A stretch of DNA of 64,000 nucleotides, from the NCBI GenBank assembly GCA_945901045.1, contig CAMDKK010000002.1, positions 59,785-123,784 of the forward strand, read 5' to 3'. Every line of letters starts with the position of its first letter. Position 1 is the first letter of the stretch. The position numbers were made by a program, and so were the translations under genes. Positions 42,482 to 52,128 of the stretch are shown here, one piece after another. Origin of the DNA: Limnohabitans sp. Rim8. Lineage in GTDB: Bacteria; Pseudomonadota; Gammaproteobacteria; Burkholderiales; Burkholderiaceae_C. The notes under the pieces were generated by a model. The model saw only the letters and a program-made list of their open reading frames with translations. It did no database searches and was not told the origin of the DNA.

Positions 42482-45400
42482 TTAAGCCTCGATGATCTGC
42501 GGATCGTAATTGCCGCCATTGATTTTGGCCAAGGTGGTTTCGCCCGCATCGAATTGCGCTTGGGTGATCATCATCGGTGCATCGTCAGTGATTTGGATGT
42601 CGTCCACTTTGGTGCCCAGAGTGACCAACTGGTCAAATTCTGCAGCCACTTCGGCTGCGGTGCCTTTGATGGACACGGTTGCCACATTGGGCTTGCCTGC
42701 TGCCACTGTGGCTTGCCCTGGTGCGACATCGAGCAGGGCCAAGGACTGGGTTGGTATCTTGGCCAGCACATTGGCCGACTGGCTCCACTGCTCATAGGTA
42801 ATTGCGACAGGTGTTGCAGTGTCGGTGACCGTCACGCCGGCCAACATGTTCGCGCTCAAGGCAGACAGATCGTCCCATCCGGTGGCAATGGCTTCGCTGG
42901 TGCCTGACACCTGGACGCTGCCCACGTTGCTCGTAGCCAGGACGCTGCTCAAATCGGCCATGGACACACCGCTGACGTCTATTGCGTAATCGCCCCGCAG
43001 CTTGCTTTGCGTGTCTTGAATCGTGGTCAGTTGCGTCGCGGTCAGCGCCAAGCGGGTGTTGGCTTGGAGGTCAATATGGTCCAGCTTGCTGTGGCCAAGC
43101 AAACTGCCCACAGTTGCACTGATATCCGCTGAGCCCACCAGCGAGAAGCTGGCGACAGAGCCATCGGCTTGCAATGCTGCGGCTTGTGCTGGCGCTGCGC
43201 TTTCAATGTTCAGGCTGAAGCTGCCCTTGATTTTGCTGAAGCTACCGGCTGTCACGGCGTCACTGTACTGGCTGCCTGTGATGGACAGTTGAGATGAATC
43301 GCCCGACAAGCTCACCGATGTGATTTTCGTATTTTGCATCAGCCCAATTTGATTGGACACGGTGCCTACATTGTCGATCACGGTCATGCTTTGCACATGC
43401 GCATCGGCCAGCAGCGTGTTGGCCAAGCTCATGTCTGCACCAGTGACTGTCAATTTGTAGTCGGCTGGGCTGGAGTCGATCACGTTGATTTTGCCCAGCA
43501 CGCTTTGGTTCGCCACATATTGGCCCGCAGAGATCGTCAGAACGGGCGCGGCTGTGGGTGTGGCAAGGCTGTTTAGTTTAGATCCGAGATTGGCCAAGCC
43601 ATTCAGATTGGCGGCAATTTGGGTCGCGCTGTCAGTGACATTGAAGTCGCTGATATTGAACTGGGTATTTTGCGCTTCGGTCAACGCGGCGCTGGCCGAG
43701 ATGCTGCTCAAACTCACAGTGAAAGACTCGTTGATTTTGCCCAGAACGGCTTTGTATTTTTGGAAATTACTGTACGCAAAATCCATGCTGTGGTCATCAC
43801 CCGTGAGTTTCAAGGTCTTGATTCGTGAGCTGTTTTGCATCAAGGCATCCAATGTGCCTGTACTCTGTATTTCGTTTGCGGTACCTTGAACTTCAGCACT
43901 GACGACATGCGCGTTGGCGAATAAAGTGCTCAAGTCTGCGGTGGTGGCTTGGGTCACTGCAAAGCCATAACCCCCCTGGAATTTAGCCAACAATGCTGCA
44001 TCGGCACCAAACTGCGTCATGGTCATGCTCACAGGCGTGGAGGGATTAGACAACGCAAGGGTCGAAATTTTGCTATTGGCTGTCAACACATCAAGCTTGC
44101 CTGAGATATTGGCCGCAGTGTCGGTGACCGCGATCAAGCCAATTTTGTCATTGTCAACAAAGCTTTGCGCTTGCGTAGCCGAGGCAGCGCTGAGATCGAC
44201 CTTGTAGTTACCCGACACTTTGGTCAATGTGGGGGCTGCTGCTGCTGCGTTCCATTGCGTCATGGACAGCTTCAAATTCGCTGAATCATTTTGCGTGATG
44301 GCTTTAAGCTTGGTGCCCAAAGCCATGAGCTTGTCAAAATTACCCGAAATTTGGCTGGCCGTATCTTTGACACTGATCGAATCGACGTGAGGCTTGGTCA
44401 GCAAAGTGAGGCCGCTGGCCACACTTGCCTCCGTCAAGGACACGCTGTAACCCTTGATTTTTTCCAAAACACCCAGGTTAGTCATCCAATTGCTGACCGA
44501 CATGGTCAAGGCGGCGCCTGCATCGGTCTGCACAATGCGGTTCAATTTGGTACCGAGCGCGCGCAAATCGGTCAGTTGGGCGGCATCCGAAAGATCAGTG
44601 GCTGCGCCTTTGACATCCATACTGACAACATGCGCATTACCTGCCACACCGCCAACTTCGGCCAAAGCGACATCGGTGGCCTTGACGGTGTAATGGCCGT
44701 TGATTGTGCCCAGCGCATCCGTGTAGTCATCCAGCTGTGTTTTTGTCAAGGTAAATGCGCTGAGCTTGCCCAACATGTCCACTTTGATAGTGGGCGCAGC
44801 GGCAGCGGCCACAGCGGTTTTAAGTGCCGTTAAATTGGATGCGATGTTGCTGACCGTGTCTGCCACCTGAATGTCTGTGACGTGCGAGTTTGCAGCCATG
44901 GTCTGAATTTGACTGGCCCTGGCGCTACCGACCGCCAGCGTGTAACTTGCACCCAACTTGGCCAGCGAAGTGGCGGCGTAGGCGTCAAACTGCTTGCCGG
45001 TGACTTGAATGGCGGTGGCGTCGGACTGGCTGATCGCCGCCAATTTGGTGCCCAAGCCCATCAAAGCGTCCAGATTGGCAGAAATGGCCGCGCCAGAGTC
45101 CGACACATTCAAGCTTCGCACGCGCAGGTCAGGGGCCAGGTTAAGGGCATCCTTCGCGCTCACTTCGGTCAAGGCCACGCCGTAACCGCCCACAATTTTG
45201 GACAACACGCCCATGTGCGAAGTCCAGTTGCTGGCGGTCATTGCCAGCGACTGCTCTGGATTGTTTTGAGTGATGGTGGTCAGCGTTTTGCCTAATTTGG
45301 CCAAGTCGTCCAAATTGGCCAATAGATTGTCAGCCGAGTCACTGACCGACATGCTGACAATGCTGGTGTTGCTTAAAAGACCTAAGGCGGCATCCGCGGA

Positions 45401-46762
45401 AACACCGCGCACATTCAGCATGAAGCTCTCTTTGCCCAGCAGGGTCAAAGCACTGCTGTTGCCCGCCAATTGCGCTGCGGTGATGTTGAGCACCCCGCCA
45501 GTGCCAGTTTGACTGATGCCTGTGACCTTGCTATTGCCATTCAAATCTTCTAAGTTCACGGCGATGGCCGCGCTGGTGTCTGCGACCGATATCGATTGAA
45601 TGTGTTCGTTACTCTCAATGGCCTTCGCATCCACCGCACTGGCAGCCACAATATTGAGCTTGTAGATGTTATTGGCTGCGGTAGGTGTGGTGGACTGCTC
45701 CACCGCATTGGGGTCTGTGTTGATGACCTTGCTCAACACACTGCCATATGTCAAAAAGTCGACTGCCGTCATGGTCAAGGGGTTGGCAGCCGGGTCGGTA
45801 TCCGTTACCCGCACAGAATTGATCTGGCTGCCCAACCGGTCCAACAAAACCAAGTTTTTGGACAAATTGGCTGCCGTATCGACAATGTCCATGGAAATGA
45901 CTTTTTTATTCGACTTGAGCTCCATGGCCGAGGTCGAATCCACATTGAACACCGCCAACTGATAGCCCTTGTAGAGCTTGCCGATCACGGCTTTGTCAGC
46001 CTCCAATTGACTGGCCTTGAGCTTCATGATGCCGTTGTCGCTGCTGGCCAAAGCTTTGACCTTGACGCCCAAGGCTTGCAGCGCATCCAGTTGATCTGCA
46101 ATGGCTTGGGAGCTGTCCAAAATGCTCACAGCGCTCACACGCGCATCAGCACCCAGGCTGATGGCCTGGCTTGTGCTGGCACCCGCAACTTCAAAGCCAA
46201 AGGTACCCGTCATTTTGCCCAAGACATCTAGGCGAGCCGTGTCAGCTGCATAGGTCGTGTACTGCTCATAGGTCAGTTTGAGGGGCGCAGAACTGGACAG
46301 TTGCATGCCTTCCAATTTGGCATTGCCTGTATTTAATTGACTTAACTTGGCAACGATATTGATGGCCGAGTCCTTGACTGAAAACTGACTGACCTTGGTG
46401 TTGGCACTGACCGCGGCCACGTCTTTGGCCGTGACATTGGAGACACGCATACTGACAGGGTTACTTCCACCCAATGCCATTTTGTTCAGCAGGGTTGAAT
46501 AACCAGGAGTTAACAGCTGTTTGGCTGTCAGATTGATTTGTGTGCTGGCCGTGTCAGATAAAGTGATCGTCTTGAGGTTGTTGACCACCTTGCTTAAAGC
46601 ATCGAGGTTCTTTTCGATGTTGGCGGCCGTATCAACGATGTCAAACTTAGCGCGAGGGTTGATTTTGATGGCTGAAAACGCAGCCGCAACTGTTTTTTCA
46701 GACGTGACGGCACTCTGCTGGTAATAGTTGGAAGTAACAGTGGCGCTCTGAACGTTTATCAT
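42482..46762 (-). CDS. Giant repeat protein with a FliA-type promoter
   Basis: About 1426 residues from the ATG at 46762 (MINVQSATVTSNYYQ). Nearly the whole protein is made of about 19 copies of a repeat of about 75 residues: VSVxDTAANIxxNLDALxx, LGTKLxxIxQxD, LxMTxxQWxxxxxVLxKI, then GGYxVxLxxVSA and LxxNAHV. Related repeats occur in large secreted proteins of proteobacteria. There is no signal peptide, no RTX nonapeptides, and I see no cysteine. The predicted FliA promoter ends so close to the ATG that the mRNA would be nearly leaderless, and no SD is visible. A secreted filament- or surface-associated protein is a reasonable guess; function unknown. Confidence 0.8.
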   Translation of the reverse strand: MINVQSATVTSNYYQQSAVTSEKTVAAAFSAIKINPRAKFDIVDTAANIEKNLDALSKVVNNLKTITLSDTASTQINLTAKQLLTPGYSTLLNKMALGGSNPVSMRVSNVTAKDVAAVSANTKVSQFSVKDSAINIVAKLSQLNTGNAKLEGMQLSSSAPLKLTYEQYTTYAADTARLDVLGKMTGTFGFEVAGASTSQAISLGADARVSAVSILDSSQAIADQLDALQALGVKVKALASSDNGIMKLKASQLEADKAVIGKLYKGYQLAVFNVDSTSAMELKSNKKVISMDIVDTAANLSKNLVLLDRLGSQINSVRVTDTDPAANPLTMTAVDFLTYGSVLSKVINTDPNAVEQSTTPTAANNIYKLNIVAASAVDAKAIESNEHIQSISVADTSAAIAVNLEDLNGNSKVTGISQTGTGGVLNITAAQLAGNSSALTLLGKESFMLNVRGVSADAALGLLSNTSIVSMSVSDSADNLLANLDDLAKLGKTLTTITQNNPEQSLAMTASNWTSHMGVLSKIVGGYGVALTEVSAKDALNLAPDLRVRSLNVSDSGAAISANLDALMGLGTKLAAISQSDATAIQVTGKQFDAYAATSLAKLGASYTLAVGSARASQIQTMAANSHVTDIQVADTVSNIASNLTALKTAVAAAAAPTIKVDMLGKLSAFTLTKTQLDDYTDALGTINGHYTVKATDVALAEVGGVAGNAHVVSMDVKGAATDLSDAAQLTDLRALGTKLNRIVQTDAGAALTMSVSNWMTNLGVLEKIKGYSVSLTEASVASGLTLLTKPHVDSISVKDTASQISGNFDKLMALGTKLKAITQNDSANLKLSMTQWNAAAAAPTLTKVSGNYKVDLSAASATQAQSFVDNDKIGLIAVTDTAANISGKLDVLTANSKISTLALSNPSTPVSMTMTQFGADAALLAKFQGGYGFAVTQATTADLSTLFANAHVVSAEVQGTANEIQSTGTLDALMQNSSRIKTLKLTGDDHSMDFAYSNFQKYKAVLGKINESFTVSLSSISASAALTEAQNTQFNISDFNVTDSATQIAANLNGLANLGSKLNSLATPTAAPVLTISAGQYVANQSVLGKINVIDSSPADYKLTVTGADMSLANTLLADAHVQSMTVIDNVGTVSNQIGLMQNTKITSVSLSGDSSQLSITGSQYSDAVTAGSFSKIKGSFSLNIESAAPAQAAALQADGSVASFSLVGSADISATVGSLLGHSKLDHIDLQANTRLALTATQLTTIQDTQSKLRGDYAIDVSGVSMADLSSVLATSNVGSVQVSGTSEAIATGWDDLSALSANMLAGVTVTDTATPVAITYEQWSQSANVLAKIPTQSLALLDVAPGQATVAAGKPNVATVSIKGTAAEVAAEFDQLVTLGTKVDDIQITDDAPMMITQAQFDAGETTLAKINGGNYDPQIIEA

Positions 46763-46770
46763 CAACAAGT

Positions 46771-46797
46771 GAATCGGATGCTGGCCGGATTACTTGA
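46771..46797 (-). promoter_or_regulatory. Sigma-28 (FliA) promoter of the giant repeat gene
   Basis: On the - strand: TCAAGTAA, 11 bp, TCCGATTC; the -10 is identical to that of flagellin 1. The expected start of transcription, about 7 bases downstream, falls at roughly 46764, two bases before the ATG. Confidence 0.65.
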
Positions 46798-46926
46798 GGG
46801 CAATCAAACGTAATTCATGCGACATAAACAAAAGTACTCAAAGAAACTTCAGCACTTTGCACCGCCTTTTAGGCTGCGATGTTGACCGCACTGGACTTGG
46901 TTCCAGGGGTCGAATCTCCTACCCTC

Positions 46927-47130
46927 TCAGACAAACTGAAGGAGTACCTGCCGCCGAATGGTGGCCTTTAAGGCCTGGGTGTCAGAGGCGGAGTTGGCCA
47001 CACGATCATCTATGAAAAGGGTCAAAGTATCGCCATCAGGGCCGGCCATGGTGTTTACCGCGTCAACAGACGTTGGAGCTATAAAGTTTGACGCTTTATC
47101 CACCACACTGATTTGAATTGTTTGCGTCAT
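46927..47130 (-). CDS. Small 67-aa protein with a FliA-type promoter
   Basis: 67 residues from the ATG at 47130: MTQTIQISVVDKASNFIAPTSV, then PDGDTLTLFIDDRVANSASDTQALKATIRRQVLLQFV. It looks like a small beta-strand domain with a C-terminal helix and has no signal peptide. It lies just upstream of the giant repeat gene on the same strand and has a FliA site. It could be a chaperone or accessory for the repeat protein, but only position supports this. The 158 bp between the two genes contain the giant gene's promoter and nothing else that I recognise. Confidence 0.6.
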   Translation of the reverse strand: MTQTIQISVVDKASNFIAPTSVDAVNTMAGPDGDTLTLFIDDRVANSASDTQALKATIRRQVLLQFV

Positions 47131-47184
47131 GTTGAATCTTTCATTCCACGGCCTTAACAGCTTTACTTTGAGCCGTTCGAACAA

Positions 47185-47211
47185 GATTCGGTTTGGATAA
47201 GATAAACTTGA
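47185..47211 (-). promoter_or_regulatory. Sigma-28 (FliA) promoter of the 67-aa gene
   Basis: On the - strand: TCAAGTTT, 11 bp, ACCGAATC, identical boxes to the decapeptide-repeat gene promoter, about 55 bp before the ATG at 47130. Confidence 0.75.
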
Positions 47212-47376
47212 ATAAATTGTTTCACTACGCAACAAAACCCCTTTAATTCCGTGTTGATAAATTGATTTGTTGCGTACTAATCCTAAGTTATTTATGTTTC
47301 CCTTACCCTTATCTTATCCAGTTGTGCAATGATGGAATCAGGGTAAAGAGCACTTTGATTTAAATATCAAAAACAA

Positions 47377-47484
47377 ATGGCACGCAAGCTTCGTCCATCC
47401 GATCGAACGTTTTCACACAGCCTCGGCCCAGACCTGTCAGGCGAAAGGCCGAAGCTTATTGATGTACAGGCTTTGGTGGGCTGA
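47377..47484 (+). pseudogene. Remnant of an OGT-like gene (3' tail duplication)
   Basis: A 35-codon frame from ATG (MARKLRPSDRTF) ends LSGERPKLIDVQALVG. The last 15 codons match the end of the OGT-like protein encoded next (LSGERPEIIEVQALMR), and the DNA is closely similar. The start MAR also resembles that of the intact gene. It is probably the scar of a tandem OGT-like gene lost by internal deletion. Confidence 0.5.
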
Positions 47485-47551
47485 CGCGTTTGTGAATTTA
47501 TGGGATGATTGCACACGGTTTATACGCACTCAGGCTGAAAGAAAAAAGCAA

Positions 47552-49606
47552 ATGGCAAGACCGCTTCAAATCCCTCACCGAGTGCCTAAGTCCAAAAAAC
47601 TGGCACAGCAGCCAAACACCGAGATAACTCAGCTTTTTCAGCAGGGTTTGGGCTTGCATAAACAGGGGCAATTGACCCAAGCTAAATCACTTTATGAGCA
47701 AGTGCTGGTCAAGCAGCCCCAACACTTCGATGCCTTGCATCTGCTTGGCGTTATTGCTTTACAGACTGGAAAGCCTGAATTGGCCCAAGCGTTGATTGGC
47801 AAGGCGATCGTGATCAAACCCAACTACGCGCCAGCCTACTCCAACCGTGGTGCGGCGCTGAAAGACCTCAAGCGGTATGAAGAAGCGCTTGCAAGCTACG
47901 ACAAGGCCATAGCCATCCGACCCGATTACGCCGAGGTCTTCAATAACCGTGGCACTGCACTGCGAGAGCTCAATCAACTAGACGAGGCTATCGCGAGCTA
48001 TGAGCAGGCCATAGCCATTCAACCCAATTACGCTGAAGCCTTTAACAACCTTGGGAATGTGTTGAAAGATCTTCAGCAGCTTGAAGAGGCGCTTGTGTAC
48101 TATGACAAAGCGGTTAAGTCTAAGCCCGATTACGCCGAAGCATTCAACAACCGGGGCATCACACTTCAATTACTCAATCGCCTGGACGAGGCGTTGGCGA
48201 ACTTTGACACTGCCATCACGCTCAAGCCCAATTTCGACTTTTTGCTGGGCCTTAAATTACACGCTCAAATGCATTTATGCGACTGGCGTGACTTGACCGC
48301 CCAGCTCCACCGGCTTGAAACCGCCCTGGTTCTAGGGCTGATGGTCACACAGCCTTTCGAGCTCTTGGGCTTATCGAACAAGCCTGCGCTTCAGTTGAAG
48401 TCCGCCAAGTTATACGCTGAAGCCTTATTTCCGGACTCTGAGTTTCTGGAAGACTTCAAACGCCGGGACTCATCAGAAAGAATACGCATCGGTTACTACT
48501 CGGCCGACTTTCATAACCATGCCACCGCCTACTTGATGGCCGAATTGTTTGAGGCCCACGACGCGCAACGGTTTGAGTTGTACGGGTTTTCTTTTGGACC
48601 CCCTAAGCAAGACGCGATGCGCCAGCGTTTATCAAACGGGTTTAACCATTTTTTTGATGTCACCCAAAAATCTGACCGTGAAGTTGCCCTGATGTCCCGG
48701 GCGTTGGGGATCGATATCGCTGTGGATCTCAAAGGCTATACACAAGATTCAAGAGTCGGCATCTTTGCACAGCGCTGCGCGCCGGTTCAGGTCAACTATC
48801 TGGGCTATCCGGGCACCATGGGCGCCCCCTATTTTGACTACATCGTTGCAGACAAGGTGTTGATCCCCCCAGAAAGTCAGCAGCACTACAGTGAAAAAGT
48901 CGTCTACCTGCCGCACAGCTACCAGGTCAATGACGCCAAGCGCAAGATAGCCGACACCGTGTTCACACGCAAAGCGCTCGGCTTGCCCGAGAGCGGTTTT
49001 GTATTTTGCTGCTTTAACAACAATTACAAAATTTTGCCCACGACCTTTGACGCTTGGATGCGCCTGCTGAAAGCTGTGGACGGCAGCGTGCTGTGGCTTT
49101 TAGAAACCAATACAAGCGCCGCCCACAACCTGCGCCAAGAGGCCCAGGTCAGAGGGGTCGAGCCCAGCCGACTGGTATTTGCCAAGCGCATGAAGTTGGA
49201 AGACCACCTGGCCCGGCACCGTGCAGCTGACTTGTTTCTGGACACCTTGCCCTACAACGCCCACACCACCACGAGCGATGCGCTGTGGGCTGGGCTGCCT
49301 GTCTTGACGCTGATGGGCCAAACATTTGCAGCCAGGGTGGCGGCCAGTTTGCTCACGGCAATGGACCTGCCGGAGTTGATCACCCACACGCAAGAAGACT
49401 ACGAAGCCAAAGCGCTTGAATTGGCTCAGAACCCCTTGCAGTTGGCGCGACTCAAAGACAAACTTGAGCGCAACCGTGCAACGTCAACTCTGTTCAACGG
49501 CCAGTTGTTTGCCAGGCATTTGGAGGCTGCTTATGCGCAAATGCATAAACGGCACCTGTCAGGCGAGAGGCCGGAAATTATTGAAGTGCAGGCTTTGATG
49601 CGCTGA
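47552..49606 (+). CDS. TPR plus O-GlcNAc-transferase-like glycosyltransferase
   Basis: 684 residues from the ATG at 47552. Six TPRs of 34 residues (about 25-230; for example NYAPAYSNRGAALKDLKRYEEALASYDKAIAIRP) are followed by the OGT/SPINDLY-type GT41 domain: IRIGYYSADFHNHATAYLMAELFEAHD, DIAVDLKGYTQDSRVGIFAQRCAPVQVNYLGYPGTMGAPYFDYIVAD, FCCFNNNYKILPTTFDAWMRLL, and RAADLFLDTLPYNAHTTTSDALWAGLPVLTLMG. Such enzymes transfer a sugar from a nucleotide sugar to Ser/Thr of proteins. Given the flagellar context, flagellin or the repeat proteins are possible acceptors, but this is an inference. Confidence 0.9.
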   Translation: MARPLQIPHRVPKSKKLAQQPNTEITQLFQQGLGLHKQGQLTQAKSLYEQVLVKQPQHFDALHLLGVIALQTGKPELAQALIGKAIVIKPNYAPAYSNRGAALKDLKRYEEALASYDKAIAIRPDYAEVFNNRGTALRELNQLDEAIASYEQAIAIQPNYAEAFNNLGNVLKDLQQLEEALVYYDKAVKSKPDYAEAFNNRGITLQLLNRLDEALANFDTAITLKPNFDFLLGLKLHAQMHLCDWRDLTAQLHRLETALVLGLMVTQPFELLGLSNKPALQLKSAKLYAEALFPDSEFLEDFKRRDSSERIRIGYYSADFHNHATAYLMAELFEAHDAQRFELYGFSFGPPKQDAMRQRLSNGFNHFFDVTQKSDREVALMSRALGIDIAVDLKGYTQDSRVGIFAQRCAPVQVNYLGYPGTMGAPYFDYIVADKVLIPPESQQHYSEKVVYLPHSYQVNDAKRKIADTVFTRKALGLPESGFVFCCFNNNYKILPTTFDAWMRLLKAVDGSVLWLLETNTSAAHNLRQEAQVRGVEPSRLVFAKRMKLEDHLARHRAADLFLDTLPYNAHTTTSDALWAGLPVLTLMGQTFAARVAASLLTAMDLPELITHTQEDYEAKALELAQNPLQLARLKDKLERNRATSTLFNGQLFARHLEAAYAQMHKRHLSGERPEIIEVQALMR

Positions 49607-49677
49607 AGCAACACTGTTCGCTATGATGATTGATTTTATTTTTAAAATATTCAACTCTAACTTCCAAATAATCCACT

Positions 49678-50430
49678 ATGAAAATTGCAATTATCAGTCC
49701 TTATTACAAAGAAGACGTAGCGCTTCTTGAAAGATGCATGGACAGCGTACTTTCGCAAACAATTAAATGTGACCATTTTTTAGTGAGTGACGGGCACCCG
49801 CAAGAATGGATCAATACCAGGGCTGTAAGGCATATCGAGTTAGGTAAATCACATGGTGACTATGGCAATACCCCAAGGGGAATTGGTGGTCAATTAGCCA
49901 TTTCTGAAGGCTACGATGCAATTTGCTTTTTAGATGCAGATAACTGGCTTGACCCCATACATGTAGAGGAATGTTTAAATTCAGCCATATCAAAATATGG
50001 CAGCCATATTAACTGTGATTATGTCATTTCAAGAAGACGTCTTGTAAGGCCGGATTTATCCATAATGGATTCTACAGAAGAACCAAACCACATTGACACC
50101 AATTGTTTTTTCTTTTTGCCGGGATCTTATTTTTTGATCCCCTACTGGAATTTGATGCCTAAAGAATTTTCTAATATTGGAGATAGAATTTTCCGCCAGA
50201 AAATTTCGATGTATAAATTAAACTTCACGAAAAATTTAAATATTACAGTAAATTATCTTAACTTGTGGAGCTCTTTTTATACAAGCAGAGGAGAAAAACC
50301 GCCTCCAGACTCTAAACCCAATGTAGATGGAACTTATGGTTTTAAGATGTTTTCTAAAAAAACAGACGTTGAAAAAACGATTACCCAAAGGCTACTTGGA
50401 CTAGATATACCGAATAGCAGTGGTACTTAA
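49678..50430 (+). CDS. Family-2-like glycosyltransferase, AT-rich
   Basis: 250 residues. GT-A features: MKIAIISPYYKEDVALLERCMDSVLSQT at the N-terminus, HFLVSDGHP, GGQLAISEGYDAICFLDADNWLDPIHVEEC with a DxD-type motif (DAD). It transfers a sugar to an unknown acceptor. Base composition is far more AT-rich than the flanking flagellar genes, and codons end mostly in A/T, so it was probably acquired horizontally. It converges on the dead glycosyltransferase downstream. Confidence 0.8.
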   Translation: MKIAIISPYYKEDVALLERCMDSVLSQTIKCDHFLVSDGHPQEWINTRAVRHIELGKSHGDYGNTPRGIGGQLAISEGYDAICFLDADNWLDPIHVEECLNSAISKYGSHINCDYVISRRRLVRPDLSIMDSTEEPNHIDTNCFFFLPGSYFLIPYWNLMPKEFSNIGDRIFRQKISMYKLNFTKNLNITVNYLNLWSSFYTSRGEKPPPDSKPNVDGTYGFKMFSKKTDVEKTITQRLLGLDIPNSSGT

Positions 50431-50495
50431 AATTCTATCTAAATTGATTAACTGCACTCATACGCATCTTGCTAAATATTATGAAATATAATAAT

Positions 50496-51340
50496 TCATC
50501 TTGAAAAGTATTTCGTTTTTATAAAATCAAAATATTTTGATGCGCCAACTAACTCTCGAGAAACTCTATCTAAATGATTTGTGCTTTTAATATTATGAGA
50601 ATTGATAAAAGTATCCTTCCAAAAGTCCCAAACGTTAGGAACTCCTCTTGCTATTAGACTGGCGTAGTAGGCGCCACGACCATAGTCATAACCGTGAATT
50701 GTTTCCAAAGCTTTTTTGCTGTTGATTTTTCTCTTGTTATGATGGTACACAATGACTTCAGGTATGAGTATACCGGTATGTCCACTTTGAGTCGCCCTAC
50801 ACGCCCACTCAATATCCTCACATGGGAACGGGGTTCCAGCGCCCATATCTTCATTAAATAATCCTGATTTTTCAAAAACCTTTATTTTGCTAAAAATATT
50901 CGCACCTTGTATGAGTCCTGTAAGCAAGATACTTAAGTTTTTAGGTAAAATTTTTTTTATTTCGCAATTGGCTACGCGGGAGTCATTATTTTTATCATAC
51001 AATAATATTTGTCCCATTCCATAATCAGCTTCAGAATTAAAAAATTCTCTTTTCAGTGAAATTAGATAGTTCGTATTCAAGTAACAGTCATCATCTGTAA
51101 AACAAACTATTTCTCCATTGCAGTTTTCAATCCCACTTTACTGGTGAAGTAATTTTTCACTTCATGCTTTGAACTACTTTAATAATTCTCAATGATTTTA
51201 TTTATTTCATCACTTGAATTGTTATCAACTACGATTATTTCAAATTCATTACTGCTAATATTTAATTTTTCCAAACTATTAAAACATTCAACCAGTTAAT
51301 CTGAGCAATTTTTTGTACATATTATAAAAGATATTTTCAT
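50496..51340 (-). pseudogene. Broken family-2 glycosyltransferase gene
   Basis: From an ATG at 51340 the frame reads MKISFIICTKNCSD, a stop, LVECFNSLEKLN ... FEIIVVDNNSSDEINKIIENY, a second stop, SSSKHEVKNYFTSKVG. A shift of frame near 51130 then restores IENCNGEIVCFTDDDCYLNTNYLISLKREFF, after which about 190 residues remain open (GAGTPFPCEDIEWACRATQSG and others). So the N-terminal GT-A domain with its DDD motif is recognisable but split by two TAA codons and a frameshift. An open frame 51080-50496 could still make a C-terminal fragment. Confidence 0.8.
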
Positions 51341-51348
51341 ATTAAAAT

Positions 51349-52128
51349 CTACATTGATTCAGGAGCAAGTAATTCACGATTAAACAAAAATATGTTTTCG
51401 CCTTTATGTAAAAAGTCGAATTCATAATTGGCAACAGCTTTTAAAAATAGTTTGGCAGATCCAGAAAAAGGAAGCATCCAGTCATGCAATTCGATAATAA
51501 TTAAAGGAAACCTTTTCATCCATTCTGTATTTTTACTGAATAGACTTTGCTCTCCTCCTTCGATATCTATTTTAAAAATCATAGGCAAGTAATCTTTCAT
51601 TTCATCCAAAATAGTGTCTGGAGAAATAGCTTTAACCTGTTTAGTTTCATTTGATTCATTTGGTACTTTATTGGTACGAAATCCCCAGTCTGAATGCCCA
51701 GGATCCTCAAGGTAAAGAAAACCATCTTCACCTGCGATCGCACCATGGAAATTATTTTTATTAATATATTTGCCAGTATTAATTGAAAGGAGTTGGAAAT
51801 TACTATCGTCAGGCTCAATTGTATAAACAAATGAATTTTTATACATTTCTAAAAAATAAACGGCGGACGCTCCAATATTTGCGCCTGCATCTATAATTAG
51901 TCCTTTATTCTCTTGTGTATTTCTTTGATAATAATTAATTAACGCTTTACCTTGCGGCCATTGCTGAATACGATAATCTTCATGTTCAAAAATTTGTTTT
52001 ATAACACCTTTGTCACCAATGCTTGCATTCCGATATTGAAACAATATTGGATTTTCATGAAATTTAATTTTGATTGTAGATAGTTCCATCTGTTTATCCA
52101 TTTCAATAAAGTTGGAATATAAAAGCAA
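51349..52128 (-). CDS. FkbM family methyltransferase
   Basis: 259 residues; the start may instead be at an internal Met nearer MELSTIKIKF. Motifs: GLIIDAGANIGASAVYFLEMYKNSFVYTIEPDDSNFQLL (SAM-binding), FHGAIAGEDGFLYLEDPG, IFKIDIEGGEQSLFSKNTEWMKRFPLIIIELHDWML. FkbM enzymes usually O-methylate sugars or small molecules; here it lies beside glycosyltransferases, so modification of a surface glycan is plausible. AT-rich like its neighbours. The 173 bp up to 52301 show nothing recognisable. Confidence 0.88.
   Translation of the reverse strand: MLLYSNFIEMDKQMELSTIKIKFHENPILFQYRNASIGDKGVIKQIFEHEDYRIQQWPQGKALINYYQRNTQENKGLIIDAGANIGASAVYFLEMYKNSFVYTIEPDDSNFQLLSINTGKYINKNNFHGAIAGEDGFLYLEDPGHSDWGFRTNKVPNESNETKQVKAISPDTILDEMKDYLPMIFKIDIEGGEQSLFSKNTEWMKRFPLIIIELHDWMLPFSGSAKLFLKAVANYEFDFLHKGENIFLFNRELLAPESM

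Noticed and set aside
42482-46762. RTX adhesin
   Set aside because: No GGxGxDxxx nonapeptides and no typical type I secretion tail are visible; the repeats are of another kind.
46880-46930. tRNA- or tmRNA-like segment (GGGGTCGAATCTCCTACCCT)
   Set aside because: It resembles a T-arm, but no cloverleaf, acceptor stem or CCA end can be built around it.
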